From: Arachnopeziza araneosa
Taxonomy: Eukaryota; Ascomycota; Leotiomycetes; Helotiales; Arachnopezizaceae
Reading direction: 5' to 3'
Assembly (NCBI GenBank): GCA_003988855.1
Contig: QYAI01000094.1
Span: forward strand, 1 to 64,000
DNA: 64,000 nt
The position numbers and the translations under genes are program-made. Shown here piece after piece: positions 22,062 through 31,798 of the stretch. Every line of letters begins with the position of its first letter. Position 1 is the stretch's first letter. The notes under the pieces were generated by a model, which had not been told where the DNA came from, did not search any database, and saw only the letters and a list, made by a program, of their open reading frames with translations.

Positions 22062-25000
22062 GCCGAGGAGATGTTCTTGAGCTCGTGGCTCACGTTGCGC
22101 TTCGATTGCGAATCGCACGCGTTGTTGGCACGCATGAATCGTCCGATTTGTTAGGCGTGATGGGGAGATGTCACGACAAAGCGACACGCAATGCCTCTTA
22201 TGGAGGGACGCCTTGTCTTTGGTCGATTTTGGTGGTCGGCATCTCCAGCGTAAGCTACAACGTTCCGAAGCGGGGTTTTCCCACTGGATGTCTCCCGTGT
22301 GCGCCACGCCCATCAGCCACAAAAGCTTTCGTCTCAGTCGGTGAATGAGACTCTATTTGCCCTGTTTCAAGATTCCTTTTTTGAGTCTAGTGGACCCAAA
22401 GATTGATACGCCTGAGCCGCAGGGACATCAGGACATTTATTAATCCCGCTCAGGTGCGTCTTTTCGTCTCTAATCCTGGACTTAATCCGGGTTTGCGGTC
22501 CAATAGTAGAGTGTAGAGGGGGACTGGCAACTTGATATCTCAAGAAGATCCTGCAGACTTAGCGGTCCGGCCCGCCCTTGCTGAAGAGAGACTCGCGATG
22601 AGCACAGTCTGCTTCTGGGCGCCGTTTGATAGGAAAGATGCAGGCCCATTCCTATGTGGCAAAGTGGCATCTTGACGTGGTATCGCACTCTTTAGATCTC
22701 TCACCACCATTTTTTCATTCTCTATTGCCTCTTCAGCCTTTTAGCTGTGCCGACACCCACATTCTTTTCAACCTCGACCACTCGCACAGTACTACTACTA
22801 GTTTTTCCCCCTCTTCTTTCCGGTATAGCACATTCTTCGCGAGCCACACCCATTTTTTATAGTCTGCCAAATATTTCTCTTCTTACATGGGGTTTGAATA
22901 AATCCTCCAGAAGCATAGAATCTTCCAAGAGCATAAGTTACATGCCCGCAGGCGCACTGATGGGCATACCAGTGGCACATCGTTGTTCTGGACGGCACGA
23001 GCACCTGTGAGACCAGGAGTCAATGTCCGTTGAAATGAAGATACTTCGAGAGCTTGATGCGGGGAAGAGCAACCTAATGATATTCTTGCTGCTGAGTTTG
23101 GGGAAATTGACAATGGTGCAAATGCATGCAGGAAAGTAGAAATACGCTAATTGTTACACTAAGAGTGAAGGCAAGAGAAACTTATTCTTTGAACAGTTTT
23201 GGCAAGTCCCCCAAAAGAAGTCTTCTCCATCCAACGAATTACCTCCAGGCTCCTTGTAGGGAAGAAGAAGCAGCTTCCCTATACTGGAGGTTTCGAATTT
23301 CTAGATATCTGACTGATATATTTCTATTCTTCGACCAGGTACTAAGATCAAAGATACATTAGTCAATCTAGCCTCACGACTTGCTCTCATTTGCTAGCTT
23401 CGGGTTGCTCCCAAATTCGATGAGCAAAAGGTAGCAAACAATCGTTTTTGGGGAAAACTGAAAGAATGATGGCAAAGTCGGCAGCCAAAATGCGCTAGTC
23501 TTTATTTCGCTGAAAGGTTCGCCAGGCAAAGTACTTTTGTAGGGTCCGATGAAACAAACAAGTATGCAGGTAGACTTGAAACCTCCTGGGGACTGCAGTT
23601 GGGGTTGAGAACGTGTCAAACATAGATGCAAATTGAGAAAGAAAAAAGGCAAGTCAAGGTCCAGCCACCCACGAAGAGGCTGGATATCTAGATCTGGCGA
23701 AATGGCATAATCTTCAACGCGTTAACCTGGTCTTGAGCGAGATCGAGACGAAATCGTGTGAGGTTCTAGGGGCCTTCTAGAAGGAACAGCCGGCGTCTCG
23801 CCCGAGCTCGTTCCCCTACTGAACCGCCAATCTTATATCCCTGCATATGCGATTCTCGCATCAAGCTGGCTTCTTGAGACTCTCACCGCCACTCCAAAAT
23901 ATAGTGTGCCGATGTCTCCATCATCATCGGTGGAACCAGACGAGCGGTCAGGAGGTGAGGCCGCATATTTGAAGGCCAAGTCCTATAAACCCTGAGATGG
24001 ATTGATGTGCTGTCCTCGCTGAGAAAGTAGGAGGTTGGGCCAGTGTGAAGAGAAGACGTTCGGATAACCATCGCCCATCGTGTGGAGAACGTTTCGCCAC
24101 AATTATCATTGATCTCATTGTGCTTTCTATTGGGTGGCTGCACGGCGAGGGCCGTAAAATGACATGGCTGGTCCTCAGCGGTGGTCCAGTGAGGACGCTG
24201 AAGCAGCACCTAGCCCTACACCTGCACTCAAACCTGCATGAGCAGGTGCACTGGCTCGGCGATTTTCCATCCCAAAGAATATACCGTATCAAAAACCTCG
24301 GTAGCTTCATGCGTTGATGGACTTGAAGCGTCGAGGACGAAGCCCGGGCGAAGGAAGAATGAGGAAGTGCCTCGGACGCTCAATCTAGAAAGGTGGATCA
24401 GTGTAATGTCCACCAAACGGAGGCGCGATTGGCGTAGGGGCGACCAGGCTTTTCTTCGTCTGCGCTGCCACGTATCTTGCAGGAATCATCTACGCCAGAA
24501 TATGCACCTACAGCCTTCGTACAGCTAGATCATTGCTGGTGCATGAGGCCGCTGCATGGTGAGGGGGAAAATCGAGTGGTCGGAGGATCAGTGATATTTA
24601 GAAACTTGTCTTGCTGTGTTCTTTGCGCTGCTTTTTCGACTGTCAATTTTGTTCCTGTGTTGCGCTTGTATCTTGAGAAGAGAGACGCGTCGACGTCCAA
24701 CGCTCGTTCACGCTGGGAAACAGCCAACTCTCGCTGTTTTGGGGATCTCTCGGACTCAAATTGTGTATATTTTGTCTCGTCGCAGTTCTTGTGCGCGTTT
24801 GGCCTTCAATTTGGATTTCTCCCTCAGCAATTCGAGTTCTTCTCCACCGTCGTTCGCTCCAACCAAGACCGACAGAGTACCTCATCGACTGACCTGCCCC
24901 AGGTGCACTTGCGCTCGTGTGAGAAGACGAAATGCTTTGTGCGAGTTCCAGTCTATCGTTCGAAAGATTTAGGGATTCGTGGCGACCTATTTGCTGAGAA

Positions 25001-25529
25001 GCAGTGGCCGTGGCCTGCCATTGGCCCTGGTCACCGCCAATCGCCCAGGGAGCTCATCTGTAATTATAGTGGTCAGTGAAACTCAATTGGATGACAAGAG
25101 GCCATCAGCACCGACTACTTGCCCAAATAATAGTTTTGGCTTCTGACGTTCTGTAGTATACCTTGCTGGAGTGGTTGGGTTGTGTTTTACGAGTCGTTCG
25201 CCAGCTCTCGAGGCTTCAACAACGAATTAATATAGTACTTCGAGTGTCGATATTCCCCGGTCTTGTCCGTTAATTTGTACATTTACCATACGAAATCTGG
25301 TAATTAGGTTTGGAGAGGTCCGAAGATTGGTGGTCCAAAAAGATCAAGGCGAGCTATTGGTAGAGAGTAAGGCTCCGGCATCTCAACAGGCCATTTTCAT
25401 CCTTAATATACGAAAGGAAGACCGGACGAAGTCAAAACTACCCGAACGTTTTTTATTTCACCTTTATATTGCCGCCTTCATCTTGGTAAGTCCGCATTTC
25501 TGCTTCGCCCAACAACATCAGGCAACAAG
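22062..25529. other. 3.5-kb interval without a convincing gene
   Basis: I find no protein family or RNA here. An inverted repeat CCTGAGC (22411-22417) / GCTCAGG (22448-22454) lies about 350 bp upstream of the regulator start. Pyrimidine-rich tracts (22690-22870 and 25430-25520) look like transcript leaders; the second immediately precedes the 14-3-3-like gene and includes a GTAAGT...CAG pair that may be a leader intron. A 200-codon plus-strand frame (24477-25079) has no domain. A noncoding transcript or long promoter is possible. Confidence 0.45.
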
Positions 25530-26690
25530 ATGGCTAATCGATCAGGAACAGATTTAAAGACAAGTGAAGGTGGCCAGAATCCCGAGGAAGATTGTCTTCT
25601 CGACCTCCCCTTTGGAGGCCGCAAGAAAAAGGTCCTGATATTGTGTGCGGTGCTTGTCAAGGTTCTTGGTACTCGACGCCGTCTTCGACCTGATCTTGAG
25701 TTGAGCTTATCCCAAATGGCATCTTCGGAAGTGGACATGAAGTTCCTGGGTCAATTTGCCGGTAATATCCAAGGAGATCATCCATTACTAGCGCAGAGTC
25801 TTTTTCAGATCTTTGGCAACCTCACTATGCTCTCGGAGAAGGTTATCAAAGCTCGGAAACTACGGCGCCTAGATACCACAAGAGATACAAAGTCAGTCGA
25901 TCTATATTGCCGGATTATTTGGTATGCTCGAGAAGGCCTCAAGATACTCGAAGAATATATCTTGCCCATGGTGGCCACTTATGGAGAACTGAAGGTTTTG
26001 TCTTACAAGCTGAGGGCTAGTTTTTATCACCTTTATGTTCTCTTTCACAATCAACCTCCTGTCAGTCTCAAGTCTGGTCAAATATCCACGCCACCTGGTC
26101 TGACATCTCCACGCGCCAAAGTCGATAAAGGTAAACGGGTAGAACGAGGCTCGCCAAATAACTCGAACCGTCCAAGCTCCGTTCAACCAACGCACCCTCT
26201 AGAAGGCGGGCCTGTTGGTGGCTCACCGGAAATAGCACCACCACCTGTCGAGTTCGCTCCTAACTTTCTTGTTCCTGCTGATGACTACCGCCCAATTGCA
26301 CTAAGATGCTTTCAAGAAGCTACAGCGCTCGCTGAGCGTCTTCTTTGGGGGAGCCATCCACTTCGCCTATCTGTCAAGGTGGAGTTTTCCGCCTTTCTAT
26401 ACGATTGTCTACACGAAAGGGAGAAATCGCGGCAGTTGGCAAAGGCTACTATTTCAGAGGTCTATAATGCGCAGGAAGGAATGGACGATGAGATGTTTGA
26501 GGATGCAGCTCAACTAGTTGGGATTTTAGGAAAGATGATGAAGAGAGGATTGGGTTCTGGGGGGTCTGGGAGCACACCGGGTGGAGGAAGCTCTGGAACT
26601 CCCGGAACAAGAGTGTCTCCTCCTAGAAGAGGTCCCCCACCAACGACCCAATTTGCTGTGCCGAGCCCAGGCATGGATAATCCGATATGA
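25530..26690 (+). CDS. Divergent 14-3-3-like protein
   Basis: Single-exon gene of 386 residues. Two segments are related to 14-3-3 proteins. Residues about 63-180 contain VKARKLRRLDTTRD-type and LYCRIIWYAREGLKILEEY helices followed by YKLRASFYHLYVLFHNQ. Residues about 255-345 contain FQEATALAERLLWGSHPLRLSVKVEFSAFLYDCL and LAKATISEVYNAQEG, matching the C-terminal helices (HPIRLGLALNFSVFYYEI in classical members). Between them is a Pro/Ser-rich insert of about 70 residues, and the tail is Gly/Pro/Ser-rich. A second in-frame ATG at 25716 could be the real start, because the core begins there. Classical 14-3-3 proteins bind phosphoserine partners; whether this one does is not shown. Confidence 0.75.
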   Translation: MANRSGTDLKTSEGGQNPEEDCLLDLPFGGRKKKVLILCAVLVKVLGTRRRLRPDLELSLSQMASSEVDMKFLGQFAGNIQGDHPLLAQSLFQIFGNLTMLSEKVIKARKLRRLDTTRDTKSVDLYCRIIWYAREGLKILEEYILPMVATYGELKVLSYKLRASFYHLYVLFHNQPPVSLKSGQISTPPGLTSPRAKVDKGKRVERGSPNNSNRPSSVQPTHPLEGGPVGGSPEIAPPPVEFAPNFLVPADDYRPIALRCFQEATALAERLLWGSHPLRLSVKVEFSAFLYDCLHEREKSRQLAKATISEVYNAQEGMDDEMFEDAAQLVGILGKMMKRGLGSGGSGSTPGGGSSGTPGTRVSPPRRGPPPTTQFAVPSPGMDNPI

Positions 26691-27103
26691 AGACGATTTT
26701 CGATCATTCATAATCAACAGAAACTCACAAACTCCTCCCGTTGTATAAGAATTGCCCTCTGCGGCCAGCGACAAAGTTCGAATTCTTGGGTGCCAGCAAA
26801 AATGCTGGCTTTGCTTTAAATATCGACCTTTTAATCAAGCACGCATTCGCATCTGCATGGGTCGGAGTTGGATTTTACATTTCCATGCATGTACAAAAGA
26901 GGCGTGCATTTTGATTAAGGATTTGTTTATACCCTCGACTGCCCTGAATAGGCACGTCATGTGCGAGAGCAAGCCTGCAAATACAAATCTAATAGTGTTC
27001 AATATTCTCTCAGAACTTACTTTCCCGTTCTTGATTTCTAATCCAACAACTGATACCATACGCCTCGGAGCGTAAAACTGCAGATGAGCAAGCCAGAAGT
27101 GGC
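26691..27103. other. Convergent 3' region
   Basis: Lies between the stop codons of two convergent genes. Nothing beyond 3' flank sequence is seen. Confidence 0.4.
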
Positions 27104-28654
27104 TTAATTAGCTCCATCATCAATGAATTTCTGCTCGATAATCTCAGCAACAATCATCCTCCCCGTCCAATTGAAGAACCCAGCCTGGATATGCAACCAC
27201 TTGTGCTCCTCATATTGCTTATGAAGATACTCTAGAACTTCGCAGTCGTCCCTAGACCATACGTCGTTCACTTGTAGCCGTCCTGCTGATCGCTTCTCTC
27301 CCTCGAAGTTTTGATCCCAGGTCTGCTTCTCCGTGACTTTGGACGCTTGGCTCCAATTCTGGTGTTGCGCATCGTTGTTGTAGTTATTTCCATCGCCGCT
27401 GCCCGAGTTATTCCAGTTCTGATTCTTATTTCCTGATCTATTTCCTGAACCGTTACCATTATGCTTGGTCGAATCATTCCCGTCGCCCAAGCCCCAACTG
27501 TTAGAGTGTTTACCGCTGCCTCCTTGATTCTTGCCCTCGTTCTTGTGATTGGCACTGCTGTTGTAACTCGGCTGGCTCTGCCTTTTGTTCTCGTCATTCT
27601 TGGCCTGCGAGTAAAAGTTGTTCATATTTGTCTCGGCAGGTCGGTTCCAGAAGGAGTCCGAATTGTTTTTAGGACTGGGAGTGGAGTCAGCAGCAGCCGC
27701 CGGACGGTCCCAAAATGAGGAGGAGTCGTTATTTTGATTGTTAGTGTGGTTTTCCTTTGAAGGTTCAACGTCGCTGCCAACGTCATTGAAGAGATTGCTG
27801 AAGTCTAAACCGCCGGTATCATCTCCACCACCTCCACTGTTGTTACTCTGGCCGTCATCCTTCTTTTCTCCACCACCTAAGATTCCTGTGTTCTGGTCTC
27901 CGTCCTTGCATAGATCCTTGAAGCGGTTGGTTACGTCTTTCTTGGAGGCGCCAACTTCCGCAGCGATGTCTTTCCAGGACTTGTTAGCAGCCTTCATGTC
28001 CTTGATCTTTTGATCTTGTTCTGCGGTCCAGCTACGGTTGCTCTCTCCGTTTCCTCCAGACATTTCGGCGTTCTTAGAATTGTCGGCATCGTCTGACTTC
28101 TTATCGTCTTTCTTAGTTTCATCAGCTTTGGAATTGTCCTTCTCGTCGTCTTTTTTGACTTCTTCAACTTTGGAATCATCCTTCTTAGACTCTTCTTCCT
28201 TTTTATCACCATCCTTCTCTTTCTTCTCTTTGCCACACTTTTCGCACTTGCTATCGTTATATTTCTTTACTGTTTCCTTGTCTTGGGCTTCCGCTCCCTC
28301 ATCTTTAGCCTTCTCATCTTTAACCTTTTCATCTTTAGCTTTTCCATCTTCAGCTTTTCCATCTTCAGCTTTTCCATCTTTAGCCTTTTCATCTTTGTCT
28401 CCTCCCTTGTCTTTCCCCTTGGGCTTTACAATCTCATTCCCGCCCTGTTCTCGAAATATCAGTGTATAAGTTTCATTTGAAGGAGTTGGTTTACTTACAG
28501 AACCGACTTCTGTGACAGTGACTTTGCGAGACACGACCCTTTTTTTGCGCTGACTTCGATGATTCTCAGTCGAGGAAACTGACATAAGAGAGCCACCAAG
28601 TACCCAATTAGTAAACGAGATTTCTACCTTCTTGTCTTTTGTTGAGGAAGGCAT
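27104..28654 (-). CDS. Low-complexity protein with SANT/Myb-like domain
   Basis: Exons 28654-28499 and 28444-27104 give 498 residues; if the 54-nt intron is kept the frame stays open and the product is 516. Order: short N-terminus; a highly charged stretch with KAEDGKAEDGKAKDEKVKDE-like repeats (about residues 75-185); a Myb/SANT-like helix set SWTAEQDQKIKDMKAANKSW and IAAEVGASKKDVTNRFKDL (about 200-240); a long Asn/Ser/Gly-rich disordered region; and a C-terminal folded segment with WSRDDCEVLEYLHKQYEEHKW and NWTGRMIVAEIIEQKF, itself a second helical, SANT-like unit. Probably a nuclear protein binding DNA or chromatin; I do not recognise a named orthologue. Confidence 0.72.
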   Translation of the reverse strand: MPSSTKDKKVEISFTNWVLGGSLMSVSSTENHRSQRKKRVVSRKVTVTEVGSVSKPTPSNETYTLIFREQGGNEIVKPKGKDKGGDKDEKAKDGKAEDGKAEDGKAKDEKVKDEKAKDEGAEAQDKETVKKYNDSKCEKCGKEKKEKDGDKKEEESKKDDSKVEEVKKDDEKDNSKADETKKDDKKSDDADNSKNAEMSGGNGESNRSWTAEQDQKIKDMKAANKSWKDIAAEVGASKKDVTNRFKDLCKDGDQNTGILGGGEKKDDGQSNNSGGGGDDTGGLDFSNLFNDVGSDVEPSKENHTNNQNNDSSSFWDRPAAAADSTPSPKNNSDSFWNRPAETNMNNFYSQAKNDENKRQSQPSYNSSANHKNEGKNQGGSGKHSNSWGLGDGNDSTKHNGNGSGNRSGNKNQNWNNSGSGDGNNYNNDAQHQNWSQASKVTEKQTWDQNFEGEKRSAGRLQVNDVWSRDDCEVLEYLHKQYEEHKWLHIQAGFFNWTGRMIVAEIIEQKFIDDGAN

Positions 28655-29923
28655 GGTCGCAATATTGTCAATAGGACAAATGGAGCCGTATAGCAGAGGT
28701 CAAATCGTTAATGGGTCTAGAGTAACAGTAAAGCAAAAGCAAACTGGTAGTGGACTGAAGACGAAGACAAGAGCATCAGTTTGGAGTGCTCAGTCCGTAC
28801 AAAGTATTTGAAAGGCAAATTTTGCGGACGTGAAAGTAGAATGTTGTGATTGCAAATCTCACGACAGTTGTGGAAATTGAAAGTGCAACGTTGTAAAATC
28901 GACAACGTTAAGAAAAAAAGGCGAGGTCTGAAAGAGTGATGTCACCTCGAGAAGAATCAAATACCAGAACTGAAATTCGCTAGAATTAGAGGCAGGGAAA
29001 TAAAAATACCTTTTCCACCCGTGGGGTGAATATTCTGAGACCTTCTTCATTGAGTTAAGAGTCAGTGTCAATTCCTAACAACCAAGCCACTTTTGAGAAT
29101 ACTGCTGTTAAGCTTCTTAATCTGAATTGAAAGCTTCCCCTAAGTATTAGATCTAAAGCAAGCATGGAAGCGCCAGCCTTGTCCTTAAGTATACGTGGAC
29201 GTTCACATAATCTTAAATATGTAAGGTACTACTTGACAAGTATCGGAATCTACGGAACGCTCGCTTCCTCACCCTTTTGTGACTAGGACCAAACGGTTCT
29301 GCCTAGACAGGAGGGGACACTAGGAAGAGAATAAGCATTCGCTAATCAGACCATGTTCCATTTGAGATCACGGATTCAAACTCCAGCAGGAGCTCTAAAA
29401 TTGGACTAGATAATTAGCCATTGTAAATTTCAATTCAGCCAGGTACCGAATCCTACCCTCATGGCACCCCATGGGGAGGACGGGCCGGAACAACATGTAT
29501 CCATTTCTGGATGCAACCACCAGATGAATGGATCTTGACCTCAAATACGAGATCAATTTGCAGGTGAAAACTCAGCTCCTCAGGAAGACTGGGTGGTTCA
29601 GACGAGAGACCCGGAGCCACATCTTCGGGGATCATTAATGGCTAACGACATCATTAGCCCACGTGTTTGCTTCAGGCATTTCGGACTGATATCTCCTCAT
29701 TTTTGGGCTTCAGAGAGGGGCGAGAGGGGAACAAGGAGATTAAATGCAGATGCTTTGCATTTTGTGGTTGAGCCGGAATCTGAAGCCGTGATCGCTGCAT
29801 ACATAAATATCTTTCTCCTCGCCCCATTAAGACTTGTGAATTTACATCTTACCAAAGGACCTTTTCCCCTTCTACTAGAAAACCAAACATCGGAGTACCG
29901 TTGACCTAAAACATAATATAGTT
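28655..29923. other. Intergenic, 1.3 kb
   Basis: Upstream of the SANT-like gene. No gene is supported; a 103-codon plus frame (29593-29904) shows no family features. Nothing else is seen. Confidence 0.4.
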
Positions 29924-30447
29924 ATGGCCCGTTTTCAAGATATTTATTCATTGCTTGCATGGGCAGTTTTAAGGTATGAAATGAACTATCCTTCCTCTTT
30001 GGTGATGATGGTGTTTTACTGACAGGTAACAGCAAGTGGGTTATTGCATTTCCACAATCAACAATCACACTTCCTCCCAGTCATACTACATTGGCCCCTT
30101 CTTGCTATACATTTACAACAACAGTGCCATATACAGGACCAAGTGAGTCGTTTGTAGAAACCCCAAGAGCAAGAACACGCAGCTGAAATAGTCAAGTCAA
30201 CTGTCCCGCCATTCCGGTTACCTGCCCACCACACCCGGACTGTGTGCTCCTTAGCGAAACCGTTGTGAGCATCCCCTGCCCCAATCCCAGGTGTCCAAAG
30301 ACTCCAACTGTCACTGTGACTGGATTGCCTGGACTTGAATGCCCAAAATGCCAGGTTGGCTGTTTAACGGAGACATTCACAATCACAGCTTCCGACAGCT
30401 GTCCTATTCAGACTGCGGGTCCGATCCCGACTTTGACTGCGTTTTGA
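29924..30447 (+). CDS. Small cysteine-rich, probably secreted protein
   Basis: Three-exon model: 29924-29973, 30033-30142 and 30197-30447, 136 residues with correct phases. The N-terminus MARFQDIYSLLAWAVLSKWV is hydrophobic enough for a signal peptide, though not a textbook one. The mature part is rich in Thr, Pro and Cys with CPxxP and CP spacing: INCPAIPVTCPPHPDC, SIPCPNPRCPKTPT, GLECPKCQVGCLTETF, SDSCPIQTAGPIP. That resembles the short Cys/Pro/Thr surface proteins common in plant-associated and saprobic ascomycetes. The first intron has two nearby acceptors (ACAG and AACAG); only the second keeps the frame. A candidate cell-surface or effector-type protein; the function is unknown. Confidence 0.6.
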
Positions 30448-30978
30448 TGGTGGAAATGGAGTCATGTGCTGAACTTAGAGCACAAAGTCAAAATGAAAAT
30501 GGAGTTGAAGTGTGATCAGTTGTGAAAGTACAGTACTTTATGCAAAAGCAATTTAGTGAATTAAAAGTGAAGCATTTGAATAAAACCAACCAGTGCCCTG
30601 AAGATGTGCCCTCAAAAATAGAGTAATTGCATAAATACATCGGCTATGTCTCAATGTTGTACTTTGAAGCAAGGAAATTGATGGTATCAGACCTTGTACG
30701 GGTTGTAATGACTTGCCGTTTTAATATACTCGCATCGGGAAGCGTGGAGATTTCAAGATATTTTATCATTGTCGACTTCCGTCGTTTCGAGTTATCTGGC
30801 AGGAGCTCGACAAAGTTTTAAGGGCTGAAGAAAATCAGTTGTGGCCGTTCACGTGATCATAAGCGAATTTCAGGTCCCCACTTGAGCCCACGAAAAGATT
30901 TCGAGATTCTAAAATACCAAGACAACACGCAAATCCTCACCATTAGAATCAACCAAATTCTACTGGAAGACTGTCATC
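30448..30978. other. Intergenic, uL1 promoter
   Basis: Holds the promoter of the uL1 ribosomal protein gene. No gene is seen. See the separate TCACGTGAT entry. Confidence 0.45.
30849..30857 (+). promoter_or_regulatory. TCACGTGAT element upstream of uL1
   Basis: A CACGTG E-box inside TCACGTGAT, 122 bp before the uL1 start codon. The same nine bases occur upstream of the eL39 gene and a seven-base form upstream of eL28, which suggests a shared ribosomal-protein promoter element. Confidence 0.5.
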
Positions 30979-31798
30979 ATGTCGAAAATTACAGTCGGTA
31001 AGTCTGTATACTTGCACTCTACTTGTATCAATCTGTGACTGATAATATTTCTTTACAGCCGGAGTGCGTACCAATGTCCAACAACTTCTTGAGTACTCTC
31101 TCGAGACCAAGAAGAGAAACTTCCTCGAAACCGTCGAACTCCAAATCGGCTTGAAGAATTATGATCCTCAACGTGACAAGCGTTTCTCCGGAACCGTCCG
31201 CCTCCCTGTTGTCCCCCGCCCTGGAATGTCCATCTGGTGCGTATAATTGGGATCTAGGTATATTGCTTAATAGGAGCTGACAGTTGGGGACAGCATTCTC
31301 GGTGATCAGCATGATATTGATCGTGCCAAGCACGGTGGAGTTGATGCCATGTCTGCTGATGACTTGAAGAAGCTCAACAAGAACAAGAAATTGATTAAGA
31401 AGCTTGCCCGCAAGTACGATGCCTTTGTCGCTTCCGATACTCTCATTAAGCAAATTCCTCGTCTCTTGGGTCCTGGTCTTTCCAAAGGTTGGCATACCTC
31501 ATCCTCTTTAATTGGTCATTGCTAACAATTTACAGCCGGTAAATTCCCTACTCCGGTCTCTCACAACGAAGATTTGAGCGGCAAGATCAACGAAGTCAAG
31601 TCCACCATCAAGTTCCAGTTGAAGAAGGTTTTGTGCATGGGTGTCGCCGTCGGCAATGTTGGCATGACTGAAGATCAATTGATCTCCAACATCATGTTGG
31701 CCATCAACTACCTCGTCTCTTTGTTGAAGAAGGGTTGGCAGAACGTGGGCAGCTTGACGATCAAGGCTTCCATGTCTCCTCCCAAGCGCCTCTACTAG
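30979..31798 (+). CDS. rpl10a: 60S ribosomal protein L10a (uL1)
   Basis: L1-stalk protein of the large cytosolic ribosomal subunit, helping release deacylated tRNA from the E site. Exons 30979-30997, 31059-31236, 31294-31487 and 31536-31798 give 217 residues, exactly the usual family length. It opens MSKITVAGVRTNVQQLLEYS; other conserved parts are RFSGTVRLPVVPRPGMSICILGDQHD across intron 2, KKLARKYDAFVASDTLIKQIPRLLGPGL, and the C-terminus VGSLTIKASMSPPKRLY. The first exon is only 19 nt. Nothing unusual beyond the short first exon. Confidence 0.97.

Noticed and set aside
22411..22454. Inverted repeat CCTGAGC/GCTCAGG upstream of a Zn2Cys6 gene
   Set aside because: Seven-base arms 30 bp apart occur often by chance, and the typical CGG triplets for zinc-cluster proteins are not clearly arranged. 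Noted only in the intergenic entry.
24477..25079. 200-codon plus-strand frame
   Set aside because: No recognisable domain, overlapping frames are open on the other strand as well, and there is no splice-supported extension. Probably chance in a GC-balanced region.
29593..29904. 103-codon plus-strand frame
   Set aside because: No domain, ends just upstream of the small Cys-rich gene and does not join to it.
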